From NCBI GenBank assembly GCA_039881145.1, contig JAYKKI010000095.1:5694501-5758500 (forward strand): DNA of 64,000 nucleotides, read 5' to 3'. Below, piece by piece: positions 1-11,427 of this stretch. Position numbers and translations under genes: made by a program. Under the pieces are notes generated by a model. It ran no database searches, was not told the DNA's origin, and saw only the letters and a program-made list of their open reading frames with translations. Every line of letters starts with the position of its first letter. Position 1 is the stretch's first letter. This DNA is from Druceiella hillmani. Taxonomy: Eukaryota; Arthropoda; Insecta; Lepidoptera; Hepialidae.

Positions 1-415
1 CAAACGACAAAATTATTTAAATTATTAATGTCGCTTACATTATAATACATATGTAGACGTAAATATAATACATATTAGTATATTATTACAGTAAAACTAT
101 TCAAGTATATAGTCCAAAAAGCTTGGTTAGGCTAAGTAAATTTTTGGAAAATTTTGTTATGGGTCATTAGTAATTATTAGCCAGATTAATTTAGTTTGGG
201 AGCTTACGTTCAATCCGCCACATTTGTGATGAAGTAATGTTAAATATTTCCTGAACCGTCTACACTACTACAAAAACGAAAACTTTTTTTGTAGAGCTTT
301 CATTTTTTTGTATGTTCTACGCAACAATTTTCGTACGTACTAACTTTGACGAGTTATTAAAGTTTGCAATGATTATTTTTTTTTCGCACAACTTTTTAAC
401 CGTTTTATTGGATTA

Positions 416-592
416 CACAATTTTTATGATGTAGTCCTTTATTTAAATACTTAACCACAACCTATATTTTGTTGCGTGACAACATCTTTTGTAAAGATCT
501 TTACAAATTTAAAATTCTTTACAATTTTTACAAATTGTCTACCTGAAGATGTCATACAACGAAACCTAGGTCGTGGTTAAGTATTAAAATAA

Positions 593-629
<37 letters not shown>

Positions 630-713
630 TATAATAGTACATCATGTAGTTTCATTTAGTTGCCAATAAAAATGAAGTGATAATGAATTTCTACAAAATT
701 ATACGCCAAATAT
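416..713. mobile_element. Foldback (long inverted repeat) element, family FB, copy 1
   Basis: The left arm runs through CCACAACCTATATTTTGTTG and the right arm through its counterpart CAACGAAACCTAGGTCGTGG, with the core 'GTAAAGATCTTTAC' between them. The outer right end reads (on the minus strand) ATATTTGGCGTATAATTTTG, shared with the copies at 16.3, 25.8 and 36.6 kb. This copy is the most decayed of the four, and a (TA)n tract has expanded inside its right arm. No coding capacity is seen, so it is a non-autonomous element of unassigned superfamily. Confidence 0.7.
595..627. repeat. (TA)n microsatellite
   Basis: About 16 TA dinucleotides, lying inside the right arm of foldback element copy 1. 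Confidence 0.95.
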
Positions 714-1019
714 ATTCAAGCATTCAACATTTTATTGGATATTTTTGCAACTTAGCCTAAACAAGCAAAACTTTTTATTTAGCTTACATGACAATATTTA
801 ATTTTCTGCAATAAACACAGCATCGAATTGCATGCATAAACAATTAACTCAAAACACGTAATAATATTTTGGTTACGATCTATCATAAACATACAATATT
901 ATGGCATATGCTTTCAGGAGGCAATGTTTCCTTTAAGTTAAATTTTTATGGCACGAATGAGCACTAAAACGAATATGATGTTTTCGTGGAAATTACCATT
1001 ATTTGTATTATAACTTACC

Positions 1020-1330
1020 ACTGTGCGACAAGTTCATTATACGTTCCGTTAATTTGCGACGTGGTTAATGGTAGTCCGTTTCTAATTTCGTATGCGCTCT
1101 TATTTGATGATTAAGATTTCTGACTGAATCGAGTATGCGATTATTATAATGAAACATTGAATTAACTCAGTTTATAATAACGAGAATTATAATATCGGTC
1201 GTTACGTTGTACATTACTACCGCCTTATACATCATCTGGCCTTGCGTTGCTGCGTTTCAGAGGCTGTGATTAATTTGAGACGCGGGGCAACTCATAACTC
1301 ATTCCGTTAAAACTTAACGTTACTAAACTA
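1020..1330. promoter_or_regulatory. Candidate conserved non-coding element
   Basis: A non-repetitive stretch with more balanced base composition than its surroundings. It contains several TAAT/ATTA cores and GC-rich words such as GAGACGCGGGGCAA. It has no long ORF and no similarity to other parts of the window. Regulatory function is inferred only from composition. Confidence 0.25.
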
Positions 1331-1399
1331 AACGTTTTACCTGGTAGTTTCGTAATAAAATTCAGGTACGCGAGTGAAATTAAGTTTTTTTTTAAATGA

Positions 1400-1830
1400 A
1401 GGCTTTCATATTAAACTAGGACACGGCCTCAGTCAACGAAGTTAGCTACATAAAATGGACACGTCATGTACTCATAAAAATAACTTATTAAGCAAAAAAC
1501 GACTTCAAAAAAAAGGGGAAAAAAATAATATGAAAATATTGAAACTACTCATATTAATTCTTTTAAAAAGGGAGGCTTTCATATTATACAAGAACATGGC
1601 CTCAATCGATGAAGTCTCTCTTAAAAAATAGCTTTTTAGCAAAAAAAACTTCAAAAAAAGGAAATGAAGCAACAATACCCGTCCATATTAAAACTACTCT
1701 TTCATATTAAACGAGAACATAGCCTCAGTGAATGAAGTTATGTAAAATGGATAAGTTTTATACTCTTAAAAATAATTTTTAAACAAAAAACCTACTTCAA
1801 AAAACAGAGAAAAGTAAAAATAACAGCTTT
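1400..1830. repeat. Degenerate tandem repeat, about 3 units
   Basis: Units begin with (GG)CTTTCATATTA near 1401, 1574 and 1698. Each continues through 'GAACATGGCCTCA', 'GAAGT' and 'CAAAAAAC(G/C)..ACTTCAAAAAA'. The spacing is uneven (about 173 and 125 bases), so the units carry indels. Related 'CCGACTTCAAAAA' and 'GAAGTAGGTGC' words recur to about 2.9 kb, suggesting a decayed interspersed repeat whose tail was multiplied. Confidence 0.6.
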
Positions 1831-2300
1831 TCAAATTGAAAATATCTATTGTGATTGATACAGAAAAAGTAGGTACAAATAGCTAGTATTTGTATCTTTA
1901 TCTACAATCTTCCATTAAACGTTCTTTTTGAAGTAGGTGCTAAGCAATATGTTACTTTTAACATGGGAATCGTATTTATTTTGTACATGACAAGACAGAC
2001 CATATTATTTTTTATAATAGTATACGATATGAGTAATTTATTTCCGGATAATTATTTTCTTTTTTTCCGGCTTCATATTGTTGACAGTGAACCCAATTTT
2101 GCACCGACTTGGAAACGAATGTTAAAAAAGAGGTTATAGACAAGTAGATAAATACTAGCCTATTTCTACCCAGTTTAATCAGAGAAAAACAAATCATACC
2201 CTTTTAGATTGAAAATACCTCCGCTGATAGATAGATTAAAGGTTGGTACCATTAGATATAATTTATCTATTTATCTACAATTTGCTATTTGAATTTTTTT
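1830..2300. repeat. Two related degenerate repeat segments
   Basis: The stretches around 1835-1940 and 2200-2300 share an order of words: TTGAAAATA, TTGATA/GATAGAT, 'GGTACCA/GGTACAA', 'TATCTACAAT' and 'TTTTTGAAGT'. This indicates two old copies of one element. The short ORF that spans part of this region shows no protein-like features. Confidence 0.45.
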
Positions 2301-2376
2301 TTGAAGTCAGTTTCGAACAATTTGTTAATTTAAACTTGTTTACAGAATTTGTTACGTATAGATAAAGTGTATATAA

Positions 2377-2780
2377 TCATCATATATATTAATACGCTAA
2401 GGTTAAGATGTTACTCTCCCTTTTTAGAAAAAACCTCACAACTAATCCACATAAATTATATATCATTTTATAGATAATTGCTTGCTCTACCGGCATCCAC
2501 AACTAAAAAATTTATTATTGCTATTGTTTTTGCAAATTAATTAATTATTAAAATTATATACACAAAACAGCAATGCTGCCATCTAACGGCTCAACGTCAA
2601 TATGATTGACGGTAAAATTTTTGTTTAATTTCAAATCCACTCATGTATAAATAAAGTGGCGCTCAATGCTTTTGATACTTGCGCCTCTATATGTCAATTT
2701 TAGTAAAATATTTGTTTGATCTGTCATCTGAGCTTCATAATGGAATAAATAATGCGAAGACTACGCACGGGTCACGCTAG
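2377..2780 (+). mobile_element. Non-autonomous Helitron-like element, copy 1 (404 bp)
   Basis: It starts TCATCATATATATTAATACG and ends GGGTCACGCTAG, followed by T. Like the other three copies it lies between a 5' A and a 3' T, as Helitrons insert. A short palindrome lies about 11 bases before the CTAG end; here it is damaged (GCGAAGACTACGC instead of GCGAAGACTTCGC). There are no terminal inverted repeats, no target duplication and no ORF. Copies 2-4 match it over the full length. Confidence 0.85.
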
Positions 2781-2789
2781 TTATTTTTT

Positions 2790-3279
2790 AAAATAACAAA
2801 TGGTGCAAGAAAATTTGTTTTCCTTATAGCGATTTTTCTTTGTTTCCGTTATTATATCGACGACAGTTAACCCAGTTTGTTTAGCACCGACTTCAAAAAT
2901 TATATTATATAGAAGTCTATAGATAAACAGATAAATAAGAGCATATTTGTGCCAACTTTTAATCTATAAATCAGACGAGGTTTCAACACTAAAGGTGTTT
3001 CTTTTCATTTTTCGGTATTTTTTGAGGTCTTTTTTTGTTAAAAAGTTATTTTATTTTACACTTCTCAGTGCGTTCTTTCTTCAGTGTTTATTTGAAGTCT
3101 GTTCATTTTTTTGTTAGAAACTTTCCCTTTTTTCCCTAAAAAGGGATTAGGGCTTTCGATATCCGAGGTTACCAAAAATGTTACGAAATAATGAAGAATT
3201 CAATAACATCTCATTTTTTGAAATCGAAACAGACACTAAATTTCATATGTACCTATTTAAACACGTGTAAGAGTGAATG

Positions 3280-3280
<1 letters not shown>
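2790..3280. other. AT-rich sequence with LINE-tail-like words
   Basis: Contains 'AGCACCGACTTCAAAAATTA' at about 2881, a motif that recurs in the 1.4-2.3 kb repeats, but no ORF or defined element. Confidence 0.3.

Positions 3281-3281
<1 letters not shown>

Positions 3282-3334
<53 letters not shown>
3282..3334. repeat. (TA)n microsatellite
   Basis: About 26 uninterrupted TA units. Confidence 0.95.
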
Positions 3335-3336
<2 letters not shown>

Positions 3337-4200
3337 AAATACGGGCATGTCGATTTGATAACATTACTCTTTTATCTTCACCGTAGTCGATATTTTATTC
3401 ATTATATAGACCTGAACGTATATACTAGCCTACTACTTATATTCTAATTGCTTCTTGTACTAATCTTAATTGCACTCTTACTTCTACTTAATATGCTAGC
3501 TATGTACTCTTATAAAGGTACAGATTTCTATACACACGGACTATAAATATGAAGACAGATACAGAAAACACGTATATAACAGAGATAATTGTAATGAAAT
3601 CACAGTAATTATTTGTTTTAGAGTGACCATTTCATAGCGCTATTAATAATATGTTTAACATCATGGGTACCAATAGCCGACTAATTTATTTTATTATATC
3701 ATAGGGATGTTGTCGGCTGCTGGTCACAAATCAACAAATCAATTGATAATAAACCATCTGAGATGGGTTACGGACCTGACCTCGTATTGGTGCTTTAAAA
3801 AATAACAGTAACCATACGTATTTGACCTAAGAAGCCTGGATCTACCAATAATAATGTAAAACTGAGCAAAGATTAAAGCAAATTTAAATTTTATCCATCA
3901 AATAATTTAAATAATTTCCGAGAAAATTACTTGCCCCAGAGGAACGGAAAACGATGCAATTCCATAAAGATTCCATTTTGATAATTTTGGTACGGAATGT
4001 TATAATTAAAGGCGTGTGTCGATGATTAATTCAAGAGTCGAAAAACAAATAAAAGATATGGAAATAGGCGTTAATTTTCCTACTCTATTTTCACAGAAAA
4101 TAGATTTACATGTTGTTTAGTTATAACTTACAATAATTACATTTTTATACTTGTAACTTTATGGTTCATTTATATAACTGGTATCCGTTTCCCCATTCAG
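3335..4200. other. AT-rich sequence without recognised feature
   Basis: No ORF, repeat unit or element end was recognised. The subregion 3660-3850 is less AT-rich and unique in the window, and could be regulatory. Confidence 0.3.
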
Positions 4201-4202
<2 letters not shown>

Positions 4203-4255
<53 letters not shown>

Positions 4256-4256
4256 C
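4203..4256. repeat. (TA)n microsatellite
   Basis: About 21 TA units, then GTATATATATAC. Confidence 0.95.
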
Positions 4257-4289
4257 ACACACAAATATATTTAAAAATATATATGTAAA

Positions 4290-4480
4290 CCTATGTTCAT
4301 ATCTCCATCGACAATATGCTTACGCAACGAGGAGGGCTAGTTGGTGTTATGATCCGGTCGGACCTACTGCCCTTGGCTGCTTTATGGCGTAATAAAAATA
4401 TTTATTGCTCCTGAAACGTTGAATGAAATTTCTCAGAACGACTCCGTTAAACTCTCCCGACATAAAATATACTTACTGAA
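4290..4480. promoter_or_regulatory. Candidate conserved non-coding element
   Basis: A unique, moderately GC-rich block between two (TA)n tracts. It contains TTTATGGCGTAATAAAAATA, which carries a Hox/caudal-like TTTATGGC and a TAATAAA core. Function is inferred from motifs only. Confidence 0.25.
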
Positions 4481-4571
4481 AAGTATGATGATACATAACA
4501 GAGCGAAGTGTTATAGTATGTACGTTACCAATCTCCTAATTGTATTGTAGTTAAATATAAAATTGAAAATT

Positions 4572-4573
<2 letters not shown>

Positions 4574-4616
<43 letters not shown>

Positions 4617-4641
4617 TATATATATATACATATATATATAT
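4574..4641. repeat. Compound (TA)n microsatellite
   Basis: A TA run interrupted by TAAATATATA, TACATA and TTTATATA. Confidence 0.95.
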
Positions 4642-5268
4642 TTATATACAAATATTTTACTGAGAATTTAAGAAAATATTAAAATGTAGAATGAAACTAA
4701 AGCCGATGATAAGTGCCAATGGAGATTGCCTAGTTATATTGTTTATATAGTTAAGAAAAATTATAATAAGAAAGAGTGTACAAGGGATAAATATTTTTCA
4801 TTTAAGTTATCTAAAAAGTCCTTTCTGATTACGAAAGTAACAATTAAATATGGTGCCATCGTCAAACTCATTCATTTAAATCAGGTAATTAAAACAATAT
4901 ATATTATTATCTAGTTTAAATGGCGTATCACCTATATAAGAGAAAAAATAAATATTAACTAAATAGCGAGATTTACGTTAAGATATACATTAAAATATAG
5001 AATCAAATGTACAGTTTCTTAAATAAATATATATCAAAGTGAAATAAGGTTTTATGGAGATGCTGGAAGTAAGATGGATATATGGGTTTTTCTTTATTGC
5101 GAATACAGCTTAGGGAGTTTTTCCTATTTCCAATAAGTGATAGAAAAAACAATTTGTACAAAAGTTGTTATATTTTAAATTAATTTTAATTATGTACAAT
5201 TTTAGAATTTTGTTCGCAAAATTCATCTTTAAATTTTTTTTAACCTTTCAATTGCCGTCATTTTGGAA
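4642..5268. other. AT-rich sequence without recognised feature
   Basis: The 62-codon opening at 4726-4914 is Lys/Ile/Tyr-rich, as AT-rich non-coding DNA translates. No gene is supported. Confidence 0.4.
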
Positions 5269-5411
5269 GATATACAGACTTAATTCATATACATTGATAG
5301 ATATACAGACTTAATTCATATACATTGATAGATATACAGACTTAATTCATATATCATAAGATATACAGACTTAATTCATATGCATTGGTACATATACAGA
5401 CTTAATTCACA
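5269..5411. repeat. 31-bp minisatellite, about 4.6 copies
   Basis: The unit begins GATATACAGACTTAATTCAT, at 5269, 5300, 5331, 5360 and 5391 (spacings 31, 31, 29, 31). The fourth and fifth units carry substitutions. Confidence 0.9.
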
Positions 5412-5825
5412 CAATTTTTTGTCAAGTTTATTCTAATTGAAGAAGGAATGTGTCTTTCAGAGTGTCATCAATGGGGTAGTTGACTCATCCTAAATTTTTA
5501 TATTTTTCGTACTATATCGTAAAATATAAGTTAATTAAAAACCAGTATAGAAAAAAATTCAAAAATTGATTGAAAAATAAGCCAGATATAGGCTTCTAAA
5601 TTTGAAGATACGAAGATAGTACTTTTGTAGAATACAATGTTCAATATTACAAATGACGTCACAATGCAGTAATGCTGTTCTTGTCTAAAGATTAAATTTA
5701 AACTTTTATAACTTGGTCAATTTTTAAGATTAGTAAAAAATTTCACTTTTCGTCGTCGTCAACTTGTACTTTGAAATTATAATTAATAAAATAAAAAAAA
5801 TTTAGTCAAACACCCAATTTTCATT
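5412..5825. other. AT-rich sequence without recognised feature
   Basis: No ORF and no internal repeat seen. Confidence 0.3.
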
Positions 5826-5831
5826 ATATCC

Positions 5832-5927
<96 letters not shown>

Positions 5928-5933
5928 GGATAT
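5826..5933. repeat. (TA)n tract enclosed by 14-bp inverted repeats
   Basis: ATATCCTATGTATA at 5826-5839 is exactly inverted at 5920-5933. The interior is almost pure TA, broken by GTATTAA, so the whole block can form a long cruciform. Confidence 0.9.
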
Positions 5934-6179
5934 ACATATGTACAAAAAAATTCCAATTGATTGCAATAAATATTATTCTATTTTTATCATTTGCAATAAC
6001 ATATTTCTATTAGATATTACATGAGAAGGAGAAGATGAGTCAGTAGAAACATTAAATATTAATTAGCTGTCACATAACTATTCCAGAAACAGCAAGATAT
6101 CACAAAATATTTCGTAATAAACTAAGGTGCGGAATTAGAGTGAAGTCAAAGGATAAATAAAGTAGACACAAATATAGCA

Positions 6180-6600
6180 AAAGTTATTTAAAATCCTTTT
6201 TCTTCCGCCTTTACCTACATAAAGTGCCCGAAGGAACTTCATAAATTAGACACAAACCTATACAGGTATATCCCGCGATACCGTAACTAGGTACGAAGGA
6301 CTGAAACAATAAAGTCGTTTTTACGGAAGACATCGTAAAAACGGCATATTCATAAAATGTCCGCTTCGGCACAAAGGTGAACTTTACAGTCTATCATTTC
6401 GTAATTGAAAGGGAGCTTTGGAGGGGACGAGCTTTTGTTCGCGACTTGAGATTTTGTGTTGTCGTTAAATTAGATAAAGGCAAAAAAATTTACAAAATGT
6501 TGCCATTCAGCGGGGAGAAGTGTCAGGGTTTGGAACTGAACGTGCGGCTTGCTTTGTCGAAATGCTTGTAATTTGTCTTGGTTCTGCCATTGTGATGTCC
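6180..6600. promoter_or_regulatory. Candidate conserved non-coding element with 10-bp inverted repeat
   Basis: A unique block of near-balanced composition. CGTTTTTACG at 6316-6325 is exactly inverted at 6334-6343 (8-base spacer), so it holds two mirrored TTTACG-type cores that resemble posterior-Hox/caudal sites. The 64-codon opening at 6377-6571 has mixed composition but no recognisable domain. I prefer a regulatory reading. Confidence 0.3.
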
Positions 6601-6939
6601 GTATGCTTCAAGTCCTCGATTGATTAAAAAGATATGACGGACGGGTCGTCTGTGTGAATATTAGAAATACTACTTTTAATAGCTTATTTGTGGAATAGTC
6701 ATATTTTCTTTCATGCACATTTAAAACAAGAAGTTCTTTCACAAAGTTGTTTATATGAAATAAAGAATTTAGTGAGAGAATATCATTATTATGAATTAGG
6801 ATTCTGTAGTCTCATAAGTTTGTCGTGTCTGTCCCTCGTCCCATCAGTGTACCACAGTGTCACTTTTCTCAATGACGATGTAGTAAAATATTATTTTTTT
6901 TATGATGAAGCAAATATTAATGATCTTTAACTGGCTTGG

Positions 6940-7400
6940 CTAGTTGATCGTGAAGCCATTATGCTGCTGTAGGTGTCGCTGGTTCATGAGTTCTCTCTAT
7001 GACTTCTTTCCATTTCTTGCAGTCAGTAGCCGCGAATTTTGTTTCTCAAACCTGCCTTTACTTGTTTCAACCGTGCTTTCGTTGACTTTGCTGGACTTTT
7101 ACTAACGAAGTTTTTCTCCAAAAAAAAACGGCAAGGAAGACTTGCTTAAGAGGCACACGTGTCTAAACGATTACCTTGATGAATTTGGTACACGGTAACT
7201 AGTTTATTCTGATAGGAAGATCGAATTGTGCCATTAGTGATATGATTGAGGATTGAGACTCCCAGGACCTGCTGGCGACATTGTATTTGAAGGGCTTGGC
7301 ATTTAATGATACTCGCTTTAAGTGGATCCACGTTTCTGAAGCGTAAAGAAATGCGGAAAAATATATCTCTCACCATACAAGTAATGTGGGATGTGCATCA
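6940..7400 (-). pseudogene. Decayed LINE reverse-transcriptase C-terminal region
   Basis: The minus strand encodes pieces, in shifting frames, of the C-terminal region of a non-LTR retrotransposon ORF2. The order is an 'ASETW'-like motif, then 'LKASIIKCQALQIQCRQQVL' followed by 'GVSILNHITNGTI' (about 7325-7220), and finally 'AATDCKKWKEVIE' just before a stop near 6970. In intact elements this region follows the polymerase domain as '..YG.ETW...R..LG....D.I.N..I...' and ends 'A.DR..W...'. Several frameshifts and stops show that it is dead. The family assignment is from remembered pattern, not from a search. Confidence 0.55.
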
Positions 7401-7549
7401 ACACTTTAATGTAATATATGACTACAGCAACCCACTTTATTTGTCTTTCACAAGCAGTTGGCCGGATATTGTTCGTAATATAGCGTATTCCACTTTACTC
7501 ATTACTTCTTTTTAAGAAACCATTGAATCAAAGTTATAGTTGGGTGAAG

Positions 7550-9080
7550 TAACAAATTTGTATATTATAAATCTTTTTCTGTATCTCACACAGTAAATTG
7601 GCGTGTCATAAATCTGTTTGTGAATAAATTAGCTTACAGAAAGAAAGATCAAAAACGTTTTGAAGAGTCTTCAAAGTGGCAAATTATGGAGGTTTTGTTA
7701 CATAAAAATAGATTTATTTTGTACCATAATTTAAATTGTTAAGTAAGTTGAGAGTAATATGTATATACTGATAGAAGTGAATGACCTTTCATGATTTGCA
7801 TATTATGAAAATTTAGTTATAAACAGAAAAGCAAGTAGATACCAATTTCGCTACAAACATACATTAATCTGAGCATTAAGGTTTTGAAGTCTTCCAAACA
7901 ACGGCTTCTTTGGAAGTTACCATCTATAAATGTGCAGAAGTATAACTTATTTAGCTTGGTATATTCATTTAGAACTTAGTAGCTCGTTATTTTTTGTAGC
8001 TAATGGAAATATTGCGATAGAAAATTGCTAACGGAATAGTGGAAGTTTATCCAAACTTGTAAAATTTATAAATAAAAATGTTAGTCGTTAAAATAAGCAT
8101 CCTTTATATAATTCCATTTATTTAAGGATCTCATCGATTTTAATTTTATTCCTTTGTGCTCTTTATATAATTATTACAGCTCTATCACTTCAGTGTATGA
8201 TATGATCTATAAAACTTACATAATTTTATTTGTTTAAAGATCTTATTTATTTTAATTTATTCTTTTGTGCTAGGCTTATAATTCTTATAACTCAGTTTCA
8301 GCATGTGATAAGATCTATAAAATCAATATAATTTTCTATTTTAATAGCTCTGACTTTTAAGGCGATAAATATTTGAAAACTATCCACAGCCGCCAAGTTT
8401 AATACTGTGATAGTTATAATACTCAATAAATATACGTGCAAAGCTCTTATTCAGTCATCAGCACAACTTTTTATTCCTAACTTTTACAAGTACTTGGTCC
8501 TTTTTTAGTAATATTTTTGATGGAATATTATATAAGAGATTCATTACAGTATTAAATTTTCCTGAAGCTTAAATAAAATAATATAATAAAGCATTAAATT
8601 TTCATGACTTTAAGTCCTGTTTAGTAACTCCGTAGAATATTCCGAGATAATTATTAATTTTTTTACGAAATTTTGATCTGGGCGTATTTATATGTTAAGA
8701 AGACGAGAGTAAACATACACACAGGCAGACAGAAAGACGATGAAGTTTTATGAGAAACAGATAAAAATAATGTTCAGCAATTGCTAAAATTTTACTTAAT
8801 TAATTAAAGCAGCAAATCTCACCTTGAAAGGAAGTTTCGTTTTAAAAACCGCAACATCCAGTTACTTGACGTCTAGTTACGTTAACTTATTTACTAACAT
8901 CAACATACATAACCGTACAATTATTTAAACTACCTGATCCCATATGAAAACGTAAACAGCCTAGTTAAAGTCACAGACTCACAAGGTATGCTTTGTTACA
9001 TAACTTAAATATATTATAGACATATTTTGTTTGTATGTATATATAAGTGTAGACACAACATTCTGAAGAATGCTCTCTAG
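7550..9080. other. AT-rich sequence without recognised feature
   Basis: Two diverged segments, about 8090-8200 and 8205-8330, share 'TATAATT..ATTTATTTAAGGATCT/AAGATCT' and 'TCATTTCAGTGTATGATA/TTTCAGCATGTGATA', so a roughly 120-bp old duplication is likely. No gene seen. Confidence 0.4.
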
Positions 9081-9370
9081 CAATCTTGTTGGAAATAAAA
9101 TAGGGAACGCCCTTCGCCGGCACCGAAGAATTTTAAAAATTCTAATCACATTCCCTTAATAGTTATTTATATTCGTTAATAACCTACGAGCAGGTCGGGG
9201 TAATAATGAATTTATTTAGGGTCATTTTTTGTGGCTCTCTATTTACAACTGGGTTTGGGGTGCACGATTTGGCGGGACTGGAATTGTGTAGGAACAGTGA
9301 CAGCTTTGGGATAATTGATCCCTGCGATGTTTGACAGGGGGTTGGTTTAATTTTGAGCAAAAAAATTTCT
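9080..9370. promoter_or_regulatory. Candidate conserved non-coding element
   Basis: A unique, GC-elevated block with ATTCGTTAATAACC, GGTAATAATGAATTTATT and GGCGGGACTGG. It has no ORF. Homeodomain-type AT cores sit inside otherwise GC-richer DNA. Confidence 0.3.
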
Positions 9371-9559
9371 TAGGTTACAAAATAAAATTGTATAGAAACA
9401 TTGATCATTTCTTCTTTGACTGAATTCATATAAGATTAATGCTTGGTTTCCCAATATATCAGCCTATTGACACATAGAGTAAAATTGGCTAAATATTTTA
9501 TACAAAAATTAAAAAAACCGCCATGTGAATTAGACTATTGATAATTGAGTTGTGTATAT

Positions 9560-9830
9560 ATAGTGAAAAAGATGTATACCCTAACTTTAATATTATGTAA
9601 AGGTAGAAACTTTAGAAGATAATGAACATTTACGGCAGTGAATTACAAGTATGTATATTATCGAATGGAGAGGCACGTGTGACTTTTATATTATGTAAAG
9701 ATCGAAATGGTGGAAGGTGAATGAATATTTAGCAGAGTGAACTGAGTAAATTTTATATCATGTGAAGGTAGAGATGATGGAAGGTGGAGATGAGGGAAGG
9801 AAGGAGAAGGTGGAAACATTTATCATATAT
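9560..9830. repeat. Degenerate repeats around 'TTTATATTATGTAAAG(A/G)T'
   Basis: 'TAATATTATGTAAAGGTAGAAAC', 'TATATTATGTAAAGATCGAAAT' and 'TATATCATGTGAAGGTAGAGAT' occur at about 9587, 9688 and 9754, each followed by GGAAGGTG or GAAGATAATG. This is an old tandem repeat of about 65-100 bp with uneven spacing. Confidence 0.5.
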
Positions 9831-10027
9831 ACAGGCGTAAATGTTGTGTTGGGTCTGCGGTAACATGCAGGCTGTATTTCAAGGCAATCGACCAACTAAA
9901 AAGAAAATATGGTAATTTGACATTTCGACGCTAAGCGCGCTTACTTAAAAAGAAATCGTTCTTTTAATTATTACAATTAATGGCGTTACGCGTAAGATTC
10001 TTACCATTAACTTAATAGTATTACCAA

Positions 10028-10052
10028 AAGGTCCACACGAACGAAGTTGCGG
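10028..10052 (+). mobile_element. 3'-terminal fragment of CTAG-ending interspersed repeat
   Basis: 'ACGAACGAAGTTGCGGGTAC' followed by AGTTAGT matches the 3' end of the element at 51.8-52.2 kb (ACGAAATCGCGGGTACAGCTAG). The body upstream was not recognisable. Confidence 0.5.
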
Positions 10053-10332
10053 GTACAGTTAGTTTAAATGTCCAAGATGTACTCAATTCAAAATAAGTTA
10101 AATTGTATGACCCAGTTTATCCCACAGATAATTACTAAAATAGTATATCAACGCGTTTACTATAATAGTGTACCAATTATAGTAAATGTTGTTTAGTACG
10201 CCGGTGTCTAAAAATAAATATCTAATGTTAAAGTGAAGCTTCAACATTTTGCAGTCAGTAGGGTAACGCCAAGCGTAATGGCTATCGCACGAGTCATTTG
10301 AATGTATACGTAAATATATTTAAAATTTACAT

Positions 10333-10645
10333 AAATGAGTTTCTTCTTCTTTAATGGCTTGAAAACCCACTCCCAAGCTTTCCTATTCTTGGCCAGAGCA
10401 TCCAGTTCGTCACACTTAGGATTTTAAAGTCTTTTTCCAGGCAATCGAGCCACCTAAGTTTAGGTCTTCCTCTTTTTCGAAAGCCCAGTGGTCTGGTTGA
10501 GAAGATCTTTTTTGTTGCCCGACTGTCGTCCATTCTGCTCAAGTGCCCTGCCCATTTTATTCCCTGAATTGCGATGTATTTGACAACATCTGGTTCTTTA
10601 AATAATTTGTAAAGTTCAGAGTTAGTTCCTCTTCTCCACACAAAT
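10333..10645 (-). pseudogene. LINE ORF2 C-terminus fragment (RTE-like)
   Basis: The minus strand is open for about 96 codons from 10641. It reads 'NSELYKLFKEPDVVKYIA', then 'IKWAGHLSRMDDSRATKKI' and 'RKRGRPKLRWLDCLEKD'. This matches the classic C-terminal signature of RTE-like non-LTR retrotransposons (R(L/I)(R/K)WAGH..RM...GRP..RW.D...D). Near 10410 a one-base shift moves the homology to another frame, which reads 'ALAKNRKAWEWVF', the usual 'A.DR..W' ending. The reverse-transcriptase core is absent. This is a 5'-truncated, frameshifted insertion with no intact product. Confidence 0.8.
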
Positions 10646-10829
10646 GAGTTTACGTGCGTAATATTACGATATTGATTGTCGATATCACATCAGTCTTTCT
10701 ACAAACCAACAAAATGTTCCAATTTTGTATAAACCGTTAACTTAATCCAAAACAGTTTCATGTAGTTACGTAGTTCCTCTGAAAGCACCTGTGCTTCGAT
10801 GCACTTAACGTATTTCCAAGGCCCGGCAG

Positions 10830-11120
10830 TTAGGATCCACCCATCCACATCAGCCAAGGAAAGTGATCCATCAAGGGGGCAGCTCGCGTCGGATCGATCG
10901 CGCCCGCACCGCCGCGCCGCCGCGACTCGCGCGACGTGCCATCCATTAAAGCGGCCGCCGGCGCCGCCGCCGTGTGAAATGAAACAGCAAAAATTGATGA
11001 AATATAAATAATGGGGCCGCCGCCGCCGCGTCGGCCCTAATTCACGCTGCGTCCGATTTAATTAAATCATGTAGTCGGAGCTGGGCGCGGGCGGCTGCTG
11101 ATGGCGTGCAGTGGCGAGGT
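10830..11120. promoter_or_regulatory. GC-rich island, candidate enhancer or promoter
   Basis: This is the strongest GC peak in the first half of the window, with many CpG and (GCC)n/(CGC)n blocks around an AT-rich centre (AAACAGCAAAAATTGATGAA). It contains an exact 14-bp palindrome, GATTTAATTAAATC, at 11055-11068, the form bound by paired homeodomain dimers, and CCATTAAAGC. The 70-codon opening across it is Arg/Pro/Ala-rich and not protein-like. The sharp edges and unique sequence favour a conserved regulatory element over an exon. Confidence 0.4.
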
Positions 11121-11129
11121 GCGATTGAG

Positions 11130-11427
11130 GTTCCTGACTTTGTGCTTCTTTGTAGAAGTTTTGATTAACGTATTCCATATAATAGGCATACAGACATGTT
11201 TCAGTATAGTAATAGATAATATTAAACTTGATTATAGATAGACTTACAATAGTTTGTTCTCAACGTCACTTCGACTTATTTTTTTAAAAAAAGTAGCTTA
11301 TAATAAAGTAAGGAATTGTATAAACAGTCATAGCGTTTCGTAGACGTTTTTTGGGTATTTTATATAAATTCGTGTAACAAATTTCATGCAAACGTCTGAA
11401 ATTATTTGCTTTGAGTAGTAGTAGATA
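11130..11427. other. AT-rich sequence without recognised feature
   Basis: No ORF or repeat seen between the GC-rich island and Helitron copy 2. Confidence 0.3.

Noticed and set aside
7306..7515. 69-codon plus-strand ORF
   Set aside because: Antisense to the better supported LINE relic at 6940-7400.
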